Shown here piece after piece: positions 24,638 through 32,057 of a stretch of DNA of 64,000 bases. The notes under the pieces are model-generated. The model did not search any database and was not told the origin of the DNA. It was given only the letters and a program-made list of their open reading frames with translations. This DNA comes from an uncultured Faecalibacterium sp. Its GTDB lineage: Bacteria; Bacillota; Clostridia; Oscillospirales; Ruminococcaceae. The position numbers were made by a program, and so were the translations under genes. Every line of letters starts with the position of its first letter. Position 1 is the first letter of the stretch. The stretch spans positions 1 through 64,000 of the forward strand of contig CAKSZS010000007.1 in the NCBI GenBank assembly GCA_934525845.1, given 5' to 3'.

Positions 24638-24646
24638 TGGTACACT
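24638..24646 (+). promoter_or_regulatory. Extended -10 promoter of noc
   Basis: TGG-TACACT (24638-24646) lies between the rsmG terminator and the dyad at 24664. Transcription would start near 24653, placing the dyad just downstream of the start site. Confidence 0.55.
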
Positions 24647-24663
24647 GGCCTTGCAAACCGAAC

Positions 24664-24695
24664 TTTTCCACGTTTCCCCGGGAAAGTGTGGAAAA
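24664..24695. repeat. 32-bp dyad, copy 3, upstream of noc
   Basis: Arms TTTTCCAC (24664-24671) and GTGGAAAA (24688-24695) enclose TTCCCCGGGAAA, one mismatch from the Noc-site core TTTCCCGGGAAA. It overlaps the transcript start of the noc gene, which suggests autoregulation by Noc or control by DnaA. Confidence 0.7.
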
Positions 24696-24730
24696 CAAGA
24701 TCAACGCGCACAGAGGGAGGCGTCTGTACC

Positions 24731-25525
24731 ATGTTTGAACGCAGAAAAACTGCAGGCAAAATTTATTTCCTGCCCATTGACCAGATCCATCCATCGCCGT
24801 TTCAGGCACGCAGAGAATTTGACGAGCGGGAGCTGGCGGGGCTTGCGCAGAGCATCCGGGAGAACGGGCTGCTGCAGCCCATCTCGGTGCGGAAAGCAGA
24901 GGACGGCTATGAGCTGGTGGCAGGGGAGCGCCGTCTGCGCGCCTGCCGTCTGGCGAAGATGACCATGATCCCGGCCATCCTCTGCAGTTACGAAGATCCC
25001 CAGACGGCGGCACTGGGGCTGCTGGAAAACATCCAGCGCACCGACCTGAACCCTTTTGAGCAGGCCCGGGGGCTGCGGGACATTCTGGTGCTGTGGGACT
25101 GCACCCAGGCGGAAGCGGCCAAGCGGCTGGGTATGGCACAGCCTACGCTGGCAAACAAACTGCGGCTGCTGCAGCTCACGGCAGACCAGCAGCAGTTCAT
25201 CCTGAACAATGACCTCAGTGAGCGGCACGCCCGGGCGGTCCTGCGCCTGCCGGAAAAGCGCCGCAGTGAAGCGCTCATCAACATTGCCAAGCGGCGGATG
25301 AACGCCCGCCAGACCGATCTGTACATCGAACAGCTGCTGAGCAGCGCCGGAAAAGGGCGGCACCGCATCTCCATGGTCAAGGATGTGCGCATCTTCATGA
25401 ACACCATCGACCATGCCATCCGCCTGATGACCGACAACGGCGTGCCTGCCACCGCCCACCGGGAGGAGCGGGACGGATACATTGAATACACCGTGCGCAT
25501 CCCGACTGCAGCGGCGGAAAAGTAA
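24731..25525 (+). CDS. noc: Nucleoid occlusion protein Noc / ParB paralogue
   Basis: A 264-residue ParB-family CTPase-type DNA-binding protein. Visible are LPIDQIHPSPFQARREFDE, the GERRLRACR box and LLENIQRTDLNPFEQARGL, then an HTH (TQAEAAKRLGMAQPTLANKLRLL) and a C-terminal dimer domain. Its position between rsmG and parA, with a full parB downstream, matches noc in Bacillus. Noc binds DNA and the membrane to block division over the nucleoid. The N-terminus lacks an obvious amphipathic membrane helix, so the role is by synteny. Confidence 0.85.
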   Translation: MFERRKTAGKIYFLPIDQIHPSPFQARREFDERELAGLAQSIRENGLLQPISVRKAEDGYELVAGERRLRACRLAKMTMIPAILCSYEDPQTAALGLLENIQRTDLNPFEQARGLRDILVLWDCTQAEAAKRLGMAQPTLANKLRLLQLTADQQQFILNNDLSERHARAVLRLPEKRRSEALINIAKRRMNARQTDLYIEQLLSSAGKGRHRISMVKDVRIFMNTIDHAIRLMTDNGVPATAHREERDGYIEYTVRIPTAAAEK

Positions 25526-25640
25526 AGCCGTTCCGCACAGAACCGCGGGAAAACGGGGGCATTTTCGGGAATTTCTGCCGGCACAGAGCAGAAAACTCGC
25601 ACAAAAACGCCCGAAAACGGTTCAAAAAGCGCTTTGAATG

Positions 25641-25649
25641 TGTTATACT
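25641..25649 (+). promoter_or_regulatory. Extended -10 promoter of parA
   Basis: TGT-TATACT (25641-25649) precedes parS and parA. Its -35 is weak (TTCAAA). Confidence 0.6.
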
Positions 25650-25698
25650 AGGTCTCGAGATGTCCGCCCGACGGGAAACGGGCGGGCGCAACTGCGAA

Positions 25699-25714
25699 TG
25701 TTCCATGTGGAACA
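25699..25714. promoter_or_regulatory. parS: parS site upstream of parA
   Basis: TGTTCCATGTGGAACA differs by one base from the ideal palindrome TGTTCCACGTGGAACA. It lies 25 bases before the parA start, between promoter and ribosome site, so ParB or Noc spreading from here could also repress parAB. Confidence 0.9.
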
Positions 25715-25739
25715 ACCCAAATTTTCCCGGAAGGAAGAA

Positions 25740-26579
25740 ATGTGCGTGGCAAAAATTGTAGCAATCGCAAACCAGAAGGGCGGCGTTGGCAAGACAACGA
25801 CCGCCGTCAACCTGTCCTCCTGCGTATCGGCACTGGGCAAAAAGGTGCTGATCGTGGATCTTGACCCGCAGGGCAACACCACCACCGGCTACGGCATCCC
25901 CAAGCGCAGTGTGGAGTATGGTACCTACGAGGTGCTCATCGGCAAGGCAACGGCCGCACAGGCCATCCGCAAGACCGAGTACCGCACCGACGTCATCGGT
26001 TCCAACACCCGTCTGGCGGGTGCCAGCCTGGAGCTGATCAACCTGCCCGGCCGTGAGAGCAATCTGCGCAAGGCGTTGGCCAGCGTTCAGAAGGACTACG
26101 ACTTCATCTTCATCGATTGTCCGCCCAGCCTGGATCTGCTCACCCTGAACGGCCTGACCGCCTGCGACAGCGTGCTGATCCCGGTGCAGTGTGAATACTA
26201 TGCACTGGAAGGCTTGTCGGAACTCATCAGCACCCTCAAGACCATCCGCAAGAAGTACAACCCGTATCTGGATATTGAAGGTGTGGTGTTCACCATGTTC
26301 TCCCTGCGCTACAACCTGACCCTTCAGGTGGTGGAGCAGGTGCAGAAGTATTTCGGCAGCAAGGTGTACCAGACCACCATCCCACGCTCCATCCGTATTT
26401 CGGAAGCGCCCAGCTACGGGCAGCCCATCAACTTCTATGAGCCGAAGGGCAAGGGCAGTGAAGCGTACATGGATCTGGCCATCGAGTTCGTGAAGAACAA
26501 CCGGCCGCATGAACCGAAAAAGACGCGTTCCAGAAAGGCAGTGCCGCAGGAACCCGCCAAGAACGCACTGGAAGATTAA
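25740..26579 (+). CDS. parA: Chromosome partitioning ATPase ParA (Soj)
   Basis: A 279-residue deviant-Walker ATPase (KGGVGKTTTAVNLSS) with DLDPQGNTTTGYG and FIFIDCPPSLDLLTLN. It moves ParB-parS complexes and, in Bacillus, also regulates DnaA. ATG 25740 follows GGAAGGAAG. A longer frame upstream merely translates the parS site (MFHVEQ). parB starts 18 bases after the stop. Confidence 0.96.
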   Translation: MCVAKIVAIANQKGGVGKTTTAVNLSSCVSALGKKVLIVDLDPQGNTTTGYGIPKRSVEYGTYEVLIGKATAAQAIRKTEYRTDVIGSNTRLAGASLELINLPGRESNLRKALASVQKDYDFIFIDCPPSLDLLTLNGLTACDSVLIPVQCEYYALEGLSELISTLKTIRKKYNPYLDIEGVVFTMFSLRYNLTLQVVEQVQKYFGSKVYQTTIPRSIRISEAPSYGQPINFYEPKGKGSEAYMDLAIEFVKNNRPHEPKKTRSRKAVPQEPAKNALED

Positions 26580-26597
26580 CACACAGGGGGAAGAAAA

Positions 26598-27467
26598 ATG
26601 GCAAAAGGAAGAGGAGGACTGGGCCGCGGGCTGGAAAGTCTGTTTGAGGACGCCGCGCCGAGTCTGGAAACCGATGCAGCGATCGAGACCCTGCCCCTGC
26701 GTGAGATCGAGCCGGATCCCGACCAGCCCCGAAAAACCTTTGATGAGCAGGCGCTGGGCGAGCTGGCCGCCAGCATTGCAGAGCATGGCCTGCTGCAGCC
26801 CATCGCGGTGCGGCCGCGTGGACTGAGCGGTTACACCATCGTGGCCGGCGAGCGCCGCTGGCGTGCCTGCCGCATGGCCGGGCTGAGCGAGGTGCCGGTG
26901 GTCATCAAGGACGTTACCGATGAACAGGCCATGGAGCTGGCGCTGGTGGAGAACCTGCAGCGTGAAGATCTGGATCCGGTGGAAGAAGCCGCCGGCATCC
27001 GGGAACTGATGACCCGCTGTGACCTGACCCAGGAACAGGCGGCCAAGAAACTGGGCAAGAGCCGCAGTGCACTGGCCAACAGCCTGCGCCTGCTGAGCCT
27101 GCCGGAAACAGCACTGGAACTGCTCCGGGGCGGCTTCCTGAGCATGGGACACGCCAAGGTGATCCTGAGCCTGCCCACGGCAGAACTGCAGGAGCAGGCC
27201 GCACAGATCGTGGCGGACAATGAACTGAATGTCCGCCAGACCGAGGCGCTGTGCAAGAAGCTGCTCAAGCCCGAGAAGGAGCCGAAGGAACCGGCTCCGC
27301 GCGGCACGCTGCCGGTGGAAGTGGAAGAGAGCCTGAAGCAGGCGCTGGGCAGTGAGGTCAATGTGGCCTACCACGACGGCAAGGGCAAGCTGACCGTCCA
27401 TTTCTACTCGGACGAGCAGCTGCGGGCCTTCGCCAACCTGCTGGGACAGTACCAGACCGAACAATAA
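26598..27467 (+). CDS. parB: Chromosome partitioning protein ParB (Spo0J)
   Basis: A 289-residue parS-binding CTPase clamp. N-terminal RGGLGRGLESLFED is the ParA-stimulating peptide. Then come LPLREIEPDPDQPRKTFDE, the GERRWRACR box, LVENLQREDLDPVEEA, an HTH (TQEQAAKKLGKSRSALANSLRLL) and a C-terminal dimerisation domain. It is about 25 residues longer than the Noc-like paralogue because of the N-terminal ParA-interaction segment. Confidence 0.96.
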   Translation: MAKGRGGLGRGLESLFEDAAPSLETDAAIETLPLREIEPDPDQPRKTFDEQALGELAASIAEHGLLQPIAVRPRGLSGYTIVAGERRWRACRMAGLSEVPVVIKDVTDEQAMELALVENLQREDLDPVEEAAGIRELMTRCDLTQEQAAKKLGKSRSALANSLRLLSLPETALELLRGGFLSMGHAKVILSLPTAELQEQAAQIVADNELNVRQTEALCKKLLKPEKEPKEPAPRGTLPVEVEESLKQALGSEVNVAYHDGKGKLTVHFYSDEQLRAFANLLGQYQTEQ

Positions 27468-27555
27468 CGCGATCCAAGGCGGGCCGTCCCCGCCTTTGAG
27501 CGGTGCAGGGAAGGAGCTTCCCTGTGCGAACGAAATAGAGCAAGGAGAGTCAATC

Positions 27556-28887
27556 ATGCTTGATATCAAATTTGTCCGTGAAAATCCGGACGCCGTCAAG
27601 GAAAACATCAAGAAGAAGTTCCAGGACGCAAAGCTTCCGCTGGTGGACGAGGTCATCGAGAAGGATGCCCAGTACCGTGCAGCCCTGAAGGAAGTGGAAG
27701 CCCTGAAGGCGGCCCGCAACAAGCTGAGCAAGGCCAACGGCCCGCTGTTCGGCCAGCTGAAGAAGTGCGACGATGAGGCCAAGAAGGCTGAGCTGCAGGC
27801 ACAGATCGATGCCAACAACGCTGCCGTCAAGGCTGACGCCGACAAGATGGCAGAGCTGGAGAAGGAAGAAGAGACCCTGGCTGCCCGCATCCAGGAGATC
27901 ATGTACACCATCCCCCAGATGATCGATCCCAGCGTGCCCATCGGCCCGGACGACACCTACAACGTGGAAGCACAGCGCTTCGGCGAGCCGGTCGTGCCCG
28001 ATTTCCCCATCCCGTACCACACCGAGATCATGGAGAGCTTTGACGGCATCGATATGGACGCGGCGGGCCGCGTGGCCGGCAACGGTTTCTACTACCTGCT
28101 GGGCAACATCGCCCGCCTGCACGAGGCTGTGCTGGCCTACGCCCGCGACTTCATGATCGACAAGGGCTTCACCTACGTCATCCCGCCCTTCATGATGCAC
28201 GGCAACGTGGTGCAGGGCGTCATGTCCTTCCCCGAGATGGACGCCATGATGTACAAGATCGAGGGCGAGGATCTGTACCTGATCGGCACCAGTGAGCACA
28301 CCATGATCGGCCGCTTCATCGACCAGACCCTGGATGAGGCTACTCTGCCCCTGACCCTGACCTCCTACAGCCCCTGCTTCCGCAAGGAGAAGGGTGCCCA
28401 CGGCATCGAGGAGCGCGGCATCTACCGCATCCACCAGTTCGAGAAGCAGGAGATGATCGTGGTCTGCCGCCCCGACGAGAGCGCAGACTGGTACGAGAAG
28501 CTGTGGAAGAACTCCGTGGAGCTGTTCCGCAGCATGGAGATCCCGGTGCGTCAGCTGAACTGCTGCTCCGGCGACCTGGCCGACCTGAAGGTCAAGAGCT
28601 GCGACATCGAGGCCTGGAGCCCCCGCCAGCAGAAGTACTTCGAGGTCTGCTCCTGCTCCAACCTGGGCGATGCACAGGCACGCCGCCTGCACATCCGCGT
28701 GAAAGGCAAGGACGGCAAGACCTACCTGGCCCACACCCTGAACAACACCTGCGTGGCACCTCCGCGTATGCTGATCGCCTTCCTGGAGAATCACCTGCAG
28801 GCCGACGGCACCGTCACCATTCCCGAAGTGCTGCAGCCGTATATGGGCGGCCTGAAGGTCATGGTCCCCACCCACAAGAAGGGCTGA
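27556..28887 (+). CDS. serS: Seryl-tRNA synthetase
   Basis: A 443-residue class II synthetase charging tRNA(Ser) and tRNA(Sec). An N-terminal antiparallel coiled-coil arm (about 1-105) leads into the catalytic core with motif 2 CFRKEKGAHGIEERGIYRIH and motif 3 LNNTCVAPPRMLIAFLENH. The core shows an unusual Cys-rich stretch (LNCCSGDLADLK, then FEVCSCSNLGDAQARRL). ATG 27556 follows AAGGAGAG. Terminator at 28931. Confidence 0.93.
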   Translation: MLDIKFVRENPDAVKENIKKKFQDAKLPLVDEVIEKDAQYRAALKEVEALKAARNKLSKANGPLFGQLKKCDDEAKKAELQAQIDANNAAVKADADKMAELEKEEETLAARIQEIMYTIPQMIDPSVPIGPDDTYNVEAQRFGEPVVPDFPIPYHTEIMESFDGIDMDAAGRVAGNGFYYLLGNIARLHEAVLAYARDFMIDKGFTYVIPPFMMHGNVVQGVMSFPEMDAMMYKIEGEDLYLIGTSEHTMIGRFIDQTLDEATLPLTLTSYSPCFRKEKGAHGIEERGIYRIHQFEKQEMIVVCRPDESADWYEKLWKNSVELFRSMEIPVRQLNCCSGDLADLKVKSCDIEAWSPRQQKYFEVCSCSNLGDAQARRLHIRVKGKDGKTYLAHTLNNTCVAPPRMLIAFLENHLQADGTVTIPEVLQPYMGGLKVMVPTHKKG

Positions 28888-28899
28888 GACGGTCCGCAG

Positions 28900-28931
28900 T
28901 TTTCCACACGGCGCGTAACATAAGTTGAAAA
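28900..28931. repeat. 32-bp dyad, copy 4, after serS
   Basis: TTTTCCAC (28900-28907), 16 bases, then GTTGAAAA (28924-28931): same length, with one arm mismatch. It abuts the serS terminator stem. The centre lacks CCCGGG. Confidence 0.55.
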
Positions 28932-28975
28932 GATCCCCGCTTTCTGTGCAGGAGCAGAAGGCGGGGATCTTTTTG
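28931..28975 (+). terminator. Intrinsic terminator after serS
   Basis: AGATCCCCGC (28931-28940) pairs with GCGGGGATCT (28961-28970), followed by TTTTTG. Confidence 0.93.
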
Positions 28976-29101
28976 TGTCCGGGAGAAGGAACACGAGGGA
29001 GGGGAGCCGCTGCAAAAAATAGAATTTTTTTAAAATAAGTGTTGACAAAAGGCGCTTCTCTGGCTATAATAATAAAGCACCGTTCAAGTGCACGACAATA
29101 T

Positions 29102-29178
29102 GGCGGTATAGCTCAGTTGGCTAGAGCATTCGGTTCATACCCGAAGTGTCACCGGTTCAAATCCAGTTACCGCTACCA
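29102..29178 (+). tRNA. tRNA-Met (CAT), elongator type
   Basis: A 77-base cloverleaf including encoded CCA. The acceptor GGCGGTA pairs with TACCGCT, the D-arm is GCTC/GAGC, and the anticodon arm TTCGG-TTCATAC-CCGAA has anticodon CAT. The anticodon stem lacks the three G-C pairs of the initiator, so it is elongator Met; a lysidine-modified Ile2 tRNA is less likely. Confidence 0.93.
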
Positions 29179-29182
29179 CGTT

Positions 29183-29261
29183 ACAGAGTTTCGCTAAGAT
29201 AAGGGGGACGGTCGTCCGCAGTAGTGGACGATGAAAGTCGGAGGTTTTAGCGAAGCTCTGT
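29183..29261 (+). ncRNA. Structured spacer hairpin between the two tRNAs
   Basis: A 15-bp outer stem (ACAGAGTTTCGCTAA, 29183-29197, against TTAGCGAAGCTCTGT, 29247-29261, one mismatch) encloses an inner stem TCGTCC/GGACGA (29212-29231). It lies only 4 bases after tRNA-Met and 8 before tRNA-Glu, so it must be part of their precursor. Not recognised as a known RNA family. Confidence 0.6.
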
Positions 29262-29269
29262 ATTTGTAA

Positions 29270-29341
29270 GGCCCGTTGGTCAAGCGGTTAAGACACGGCC
29301 CTTTCACGGCTGTAACATGGGTTCGATTCCCGTACGGGTCA
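29270..29341 (+). tRNA. tRNA-Glu (TTC)
   Basis: A 72-base cloverleaf without encoded CCA. The acceptor GGCCCGT pairs with ACGGGTC, the anticodon loop is CTTTCAC with anticodon TTC, and the T-arm is GGGTTCGATTCCC. Its 3' end (GTTCGATTCCCGTACGGGTC) recurs twice downstream in inverted orientation. Confidence 0.95.
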
Positions 29342-29342
29342 T

Positions 29343-29377
29343 AAAATCCCTCGAGCATTCGCTCGGGGGATTTTTTG
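29343..29377 (+). terminator. Terminator of the tRNA transcript
   Basis: AAAATCCC-TCGAGC pairs with GCTCGG-GGGATTTT around an ATTC loop, followed by TTTTG. Confidence 0.9.
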
Positions 29378-29546
29378 TTTGACCCGTACGGGAATCGAAC
29401 AGGGCGGCGGTGCGCAAGCACCGTAACCAAAGCCCCAGTGGGGCTTTGGTTAGCCCGCGGGTCCCACCCGGTAGGAATGTCTACAGGGGTTGCTGCCGCC
29501 AGCGCATTCGCTCGGGGCGTTTTTTATTTGACCCGTACGGGAATCG
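29355..29546. repeat. 43-bp direct repeat carrying inverted copies of the tRNA-Glu 3' end
   Basis: Segments 29355-29397 and 29504-29546 match at 40 of 43 bases. Each contains the tRNA terminator 3' half and then GACCCGTACGGGAATCG, the reverse complement of the tRNA-Glu T-arm/acceptor end. The intervening 106 bases hold one strong hairpin (ACCAAAGCCCC/GGGGCTTTGGT) and no gene. This could be a remnant of tRNA-targeted integration or a local duplication. Confidence 0.7.
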
Positions 29547-29562
29547 CATCGTAGACAAAACA

Positions 29563-29598
29563 AAACCACCTGCTGAGCCGTACCTCAGCAGGTGGTTT
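29563..29598 (-). terminator. Terminator of the HAD phosphatase gene
   Basis: AAACCACCTGCTGAG (29563-29577) pairs with CTCAGCAGGTGGTTT (29584-29598). On the minus strand the stem is followed by TGTTTTG. Confidence 0.8.
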
Positions 29599-29601
29599 GT
29601 T

Positions 29602-30264
29602 TTACTTGTTCTGTTCCTGAATATACGTCCGGATATCCTCCGGCACGGCTGCCAGAGCGTCGGCCCCGGCGGCGGTCAGCTCTGCACGGCCGCGGAAGCC
29701 CCACAAGGCTCCCATGGCGGGCAGGGAAGCATTGTGTCCGGTGAGAATGTCCACGTCGCTGTCGCCCACGAACAGGGTGCTGGTGCGGTCCGCCCCGATG
29801 GTCTCCATGAGGGCATACAGTCCGGCAGGATCCGGTTTGGTGGGCACGCCGGGCAGACTGCCCCGCACGGCGGCAAAGCGGCCTTCCCCGAAGTAGTGCG
29901 CAATGATCTTTCCGCACAGGGCGTCGGCCTTGTTGGAGAACACCGCGCACCGGATGCCGTCCGCCCGCAGGGCATCCAGCAGCTGTGCCATGCCGGGATA
30001 GGGGGCGGTCTTGTCCTCCTTGTGGGCATCGTAGCGGGCAGTGAACTCCGCCAGCGTCGCGGCCAGCTGTTCCGGCGTGCGGGCTGCTTCCGGGGAGAAG
30101 CGCTCTACCAGCTTGGGGATGCCGTTGCCGACCATGTGCTTGAATTGCTCCACCGAGAAGGTCGGCCAGCCATGCTGGCGGCACACCCAGTTGCCGGCAT
30201 CCGCCAGATCGTCAATGGTGTTCAGCAAGGTGCCGTCCAGATCGAAGATAACGGTTTTGATCAC
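29602..30264 (-). CDS. HAD-superfamily phosphatase, phosphoglycolate phosphatase type
   Basis: A 220-residue HAD hydrolase. Motif I is FDLDGTLLNT, motif II SNKAD, motif III within TKPDP, and motif IV VGDSDVDILTG, with the four-helix cap between I and II (about 15-85). It is most similar in layout to Gph, which removes phosphate from 2-phosphoglycolate, but HAD substrate specificity is not readable from sequence. It is 15 bases downstream of the PH-domain operon and may be its last gene. Confidence 0.88.
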   Translation of the reverse strand: MIKTVIFDLDGTLLNTIDDLADAGNWVCRQHGWPTFSVEQFKHMVGNGIPKLVERFSPEAARTPEQLAATLAEFTARYDAHKEDKTAPYPGMAQLLDALRADGIRCAVFSNKADALCGKIIAHYFGEGRFAAVRGSLPGVPTKPDPAGLYALMETIGADRTSTLFVGDSDVDILTGHNASLPAMGALWGFRGRAELTAAGADALAAVPEDIRTYIQEQNK

Positions 30265-30279
30265 AAAAAAGACTCCTTT

Positions 30280-31629
30280 TTATCGTTTCAGAAATTCCAG
30301 TTCCCGCAGGGTCACACTGCGCACTTTGAACTTCAGCCGCCCCGGAAAGGTCAGGACAAGGTTGGCGCGCTGCACGGCAGCAGCCCAGGGGGACTGCTGG
30401 AGGGTCAGGCAGACATCCGGGTGCAAAACGCAGATGCAGTGCAGGTGGAACCGGTGCTGCCGCCGGAAGGTCAGCTGCCCGGCGTTCTGCCAGACGCCCT
30501 CTTTCCGGCGGCCCACGGCCGCTGCCGCCGTCAGCGCCGCAAAAAAGGCGGTGGGGATCAGCAGCGGCAGGGTCAGGGCGGGGAGGGTATAGCGGGACAC
30601 TGCTGTCAGCAGCAGGCACAGCCCCAGCGGGATGCCGCCCGCCGCGTAGAAGATGCGGCTGCGGCGTCTGGGATCCGGCCTTGCATCCGGCGGCAGCGCA
30701 AGACCGGGCAGCAGTTCTTCCAGCAGGCTGCTGCCCTCATGCCAGACAAAGAGGGGCAGCTCCGGCTGGCAGCAGCCTGCCGTGACGAAGACCGGGCAGA
30801 AATGCAGCGCCCAGGTGGCCGGGGAGCGCCGCACATCCGCGTAGTTCAGCTGGGTGCGGCACAGGCGCATTTCGTACTGCCGCAGCAGGCCGCCCCGGCT
30901 GCCCAGATGGGTCTCGGTGCGCCAGACCGTATAATGCGCGGCCTGCGCTGCACTGCGGAGCAGGCTGGCACAGAACAGGGTGCCGAACAGCACCAGAAGC
31001 CAGGCGGTGCCGGCAGGCAGCCAGCGCGCCGCCCATGCCGCCAGGCGGCTCAGGTGGGCGAAGGCGTAGGTCTGGGCATCCGGCGCGTAGGGCTGGCTCT
31101 GCCGGACGGCCAGTGCCAGCAGTGCCAGCGTGGAAAGGCTGTTGGCACCCAGCACGGTGAACACCAGCTTTTCGCCGCCCCGGGGCCGGTGCACCACCGG
31201 CTGCTCCACCGGCAGCAGCCGGTCGGCCAGCCAATCGGCGTCCTGCCGGGAGAGGGTCAGGGTCATGGCCCGGGCCTGTCCGGCAGGGTACAGCACCACC
31301 CGGCTGGCACCGGCCATCCGGTACAGGATGGGGCGGTCGATGGTCAGCGCGGCCAGCTGTGCCGCCCGCAGGGTGCGGTCAAAGCGGATCCCCAGCCGCC
31401 AGCAGATCTGCAGATCGCCCCGGACATCCACCCGCCAGCGGCTGGCGTGCAGGGCCGTCCAGCTTACGACGAACAGTACTGCGAACAGGACGGCATCCTG
31501 CAAAAGTGCTGTGCGCAGTGCCGCCCAGTTGCGGGCAAAGAACACCTGCAGCAGCGGCAGCAGGAAGACCAGAATGGTCTTGCGCAGCAGGTGCAGCACG
31601 GCAAACGGATGGAAACGCTTTTCGGTCAT
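30280..31629 (-). CDS. Membrane protein with bacterial PH domains, YdbT-like
   Basis: A 449-residue membrane protein. Four hydrophobic segments (about 18-32, 46-62, 205-222 and 350-375) alternate with basic bPH-like beta-rich domains (for example RVDVRGDLQICWRLGIRF and RTETHLGSRGGLLRQYEM). Resembles YdbT, which works with a shorter YdbS. The ATG overlaps the stop of the shorter PH gene. Its function is unknown; the YdbS/YdbT pair has been linked to export-related stress tolerance in Bacillus. Confidence 0.7.
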   Translation of the reverse strand: MTEKRFHPFAVLHLLRKTILVFLLPLLQVFFARNWAALRTALLQDAVLFAVLFVVSWTALHASRWRVDVRGDLQICWRLGIRFDRTLRAAQLAALTIDRPILYRMAGASRVVLYPAGQARAMTLTLSRQDADWLADRLLPVEQPVVHRPRGGEKLVFTVLGANSLSTLALLALAVRQSQPYAPDAQTYAFAHLSRLAAWAARWLPAGTAWLLVLFGTLFCASLLRSAAQAAHYTVWRTETHLGSRGGLLRQYEMRLCRTQLNYADVRRSPATWALHFCPVFVTAGCCQPELPLFVWHEGSSLLEELLPGLALPPDARPDPRRRSRIFYAAGGIPLGLCLLLTAVSRYTLPALTLPLLIPTAFFAALTAAAAVGRRKEGVWQNAGQLTFRRQHRFHLHCICVLHPDVCLTLQQSPWAAAVQRANLVLTFPGRLKFKVRSVTLRELEFLKR

Positions 31630-32057
31630 GGAAGATCCTCCGTGAGGATGGCGCACAGGGCGTCTGCCTGCACAGACGGGACCCCGGGCAGCAGCAGCTG
31701 TCCGCCGGGAGAACGCACCACCAGAACACTGCCGCCTGCCATCCAGAGCAGCGGGGTGCGCAGCAGCTGCACACCGGTCACGGCCCGGCGGGGCACCTGT
31801 CGGGTGACCACGAAGGCTGCCCCGGCATGGACGAAGAGACTGCCCCGGGTGAGCACGGCGGCAAAGCTGCACATCCGCGCCCAGAGCAGGAACACCAGCC
31901 CTGCCCAGAGCAGGCAGAACACCGCGCCGGCATACAGGCTCTGCCAGAAGACGAAGGGAGCGCAGAGCAGCCCGGGCACTGTACACCAGAGACAGAGCAC
32001 AGCCCGTGCCCGGGGCGGGATGATGAGCGCTGTGCGCAGAAGTTCCTGTTCGGTCAT
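31626..32057 (-). CDS. Small bPH-domain membrane protein, YdbS-like
   Basis: A 143-residue protein with two hydrophobic segments (CLWCTVPGLLCAPFVFW and AVFCLLWAGLVFLLW) followed by one bPH-like domain (VLTRGSLFVHAGAAFVV, QVPRRAVTGVQL). It overlaps genes on both sides by four bases (ATGA), so trkA, ydbS-like and ydbT-like are translationally coupled. Assignment is by length, topology and pairing. Confidence 0.65.
   Translation of the reverse strand: MTEQELLRTALIIPPRARAVLCLWCTVPGLLCAPFVFWQSLYAGAVFCLLWAGLVFLLWARMCSFAAVLTRGSLFVHAGAAFVVTRQVPRRAVTGVQLLRTPLLWMAGGSVLVVRSPGGQLLLPGVPSVQADALCAILTEDLP

Noticed and set aside
25638..25739. N-terminal extension of ParA
   Set aside because: It translates the parS site (MFHVEQ), has no ribosome site at its start, and homologues begin at the ATG 25740.
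29102..29178. Initiator tRNA-fMet
   Set aside because: The anticodon stem lacks the run of three G-C pairs and position 1-72 is a G-T pair rather than the initiator's mismatch.
29183..29261. Integron attC site or T-box leader
   Set aside because: No RYYYAAC/GTTRRRY boxes and no T-box sequence; no integrase or synthetase gene follows.
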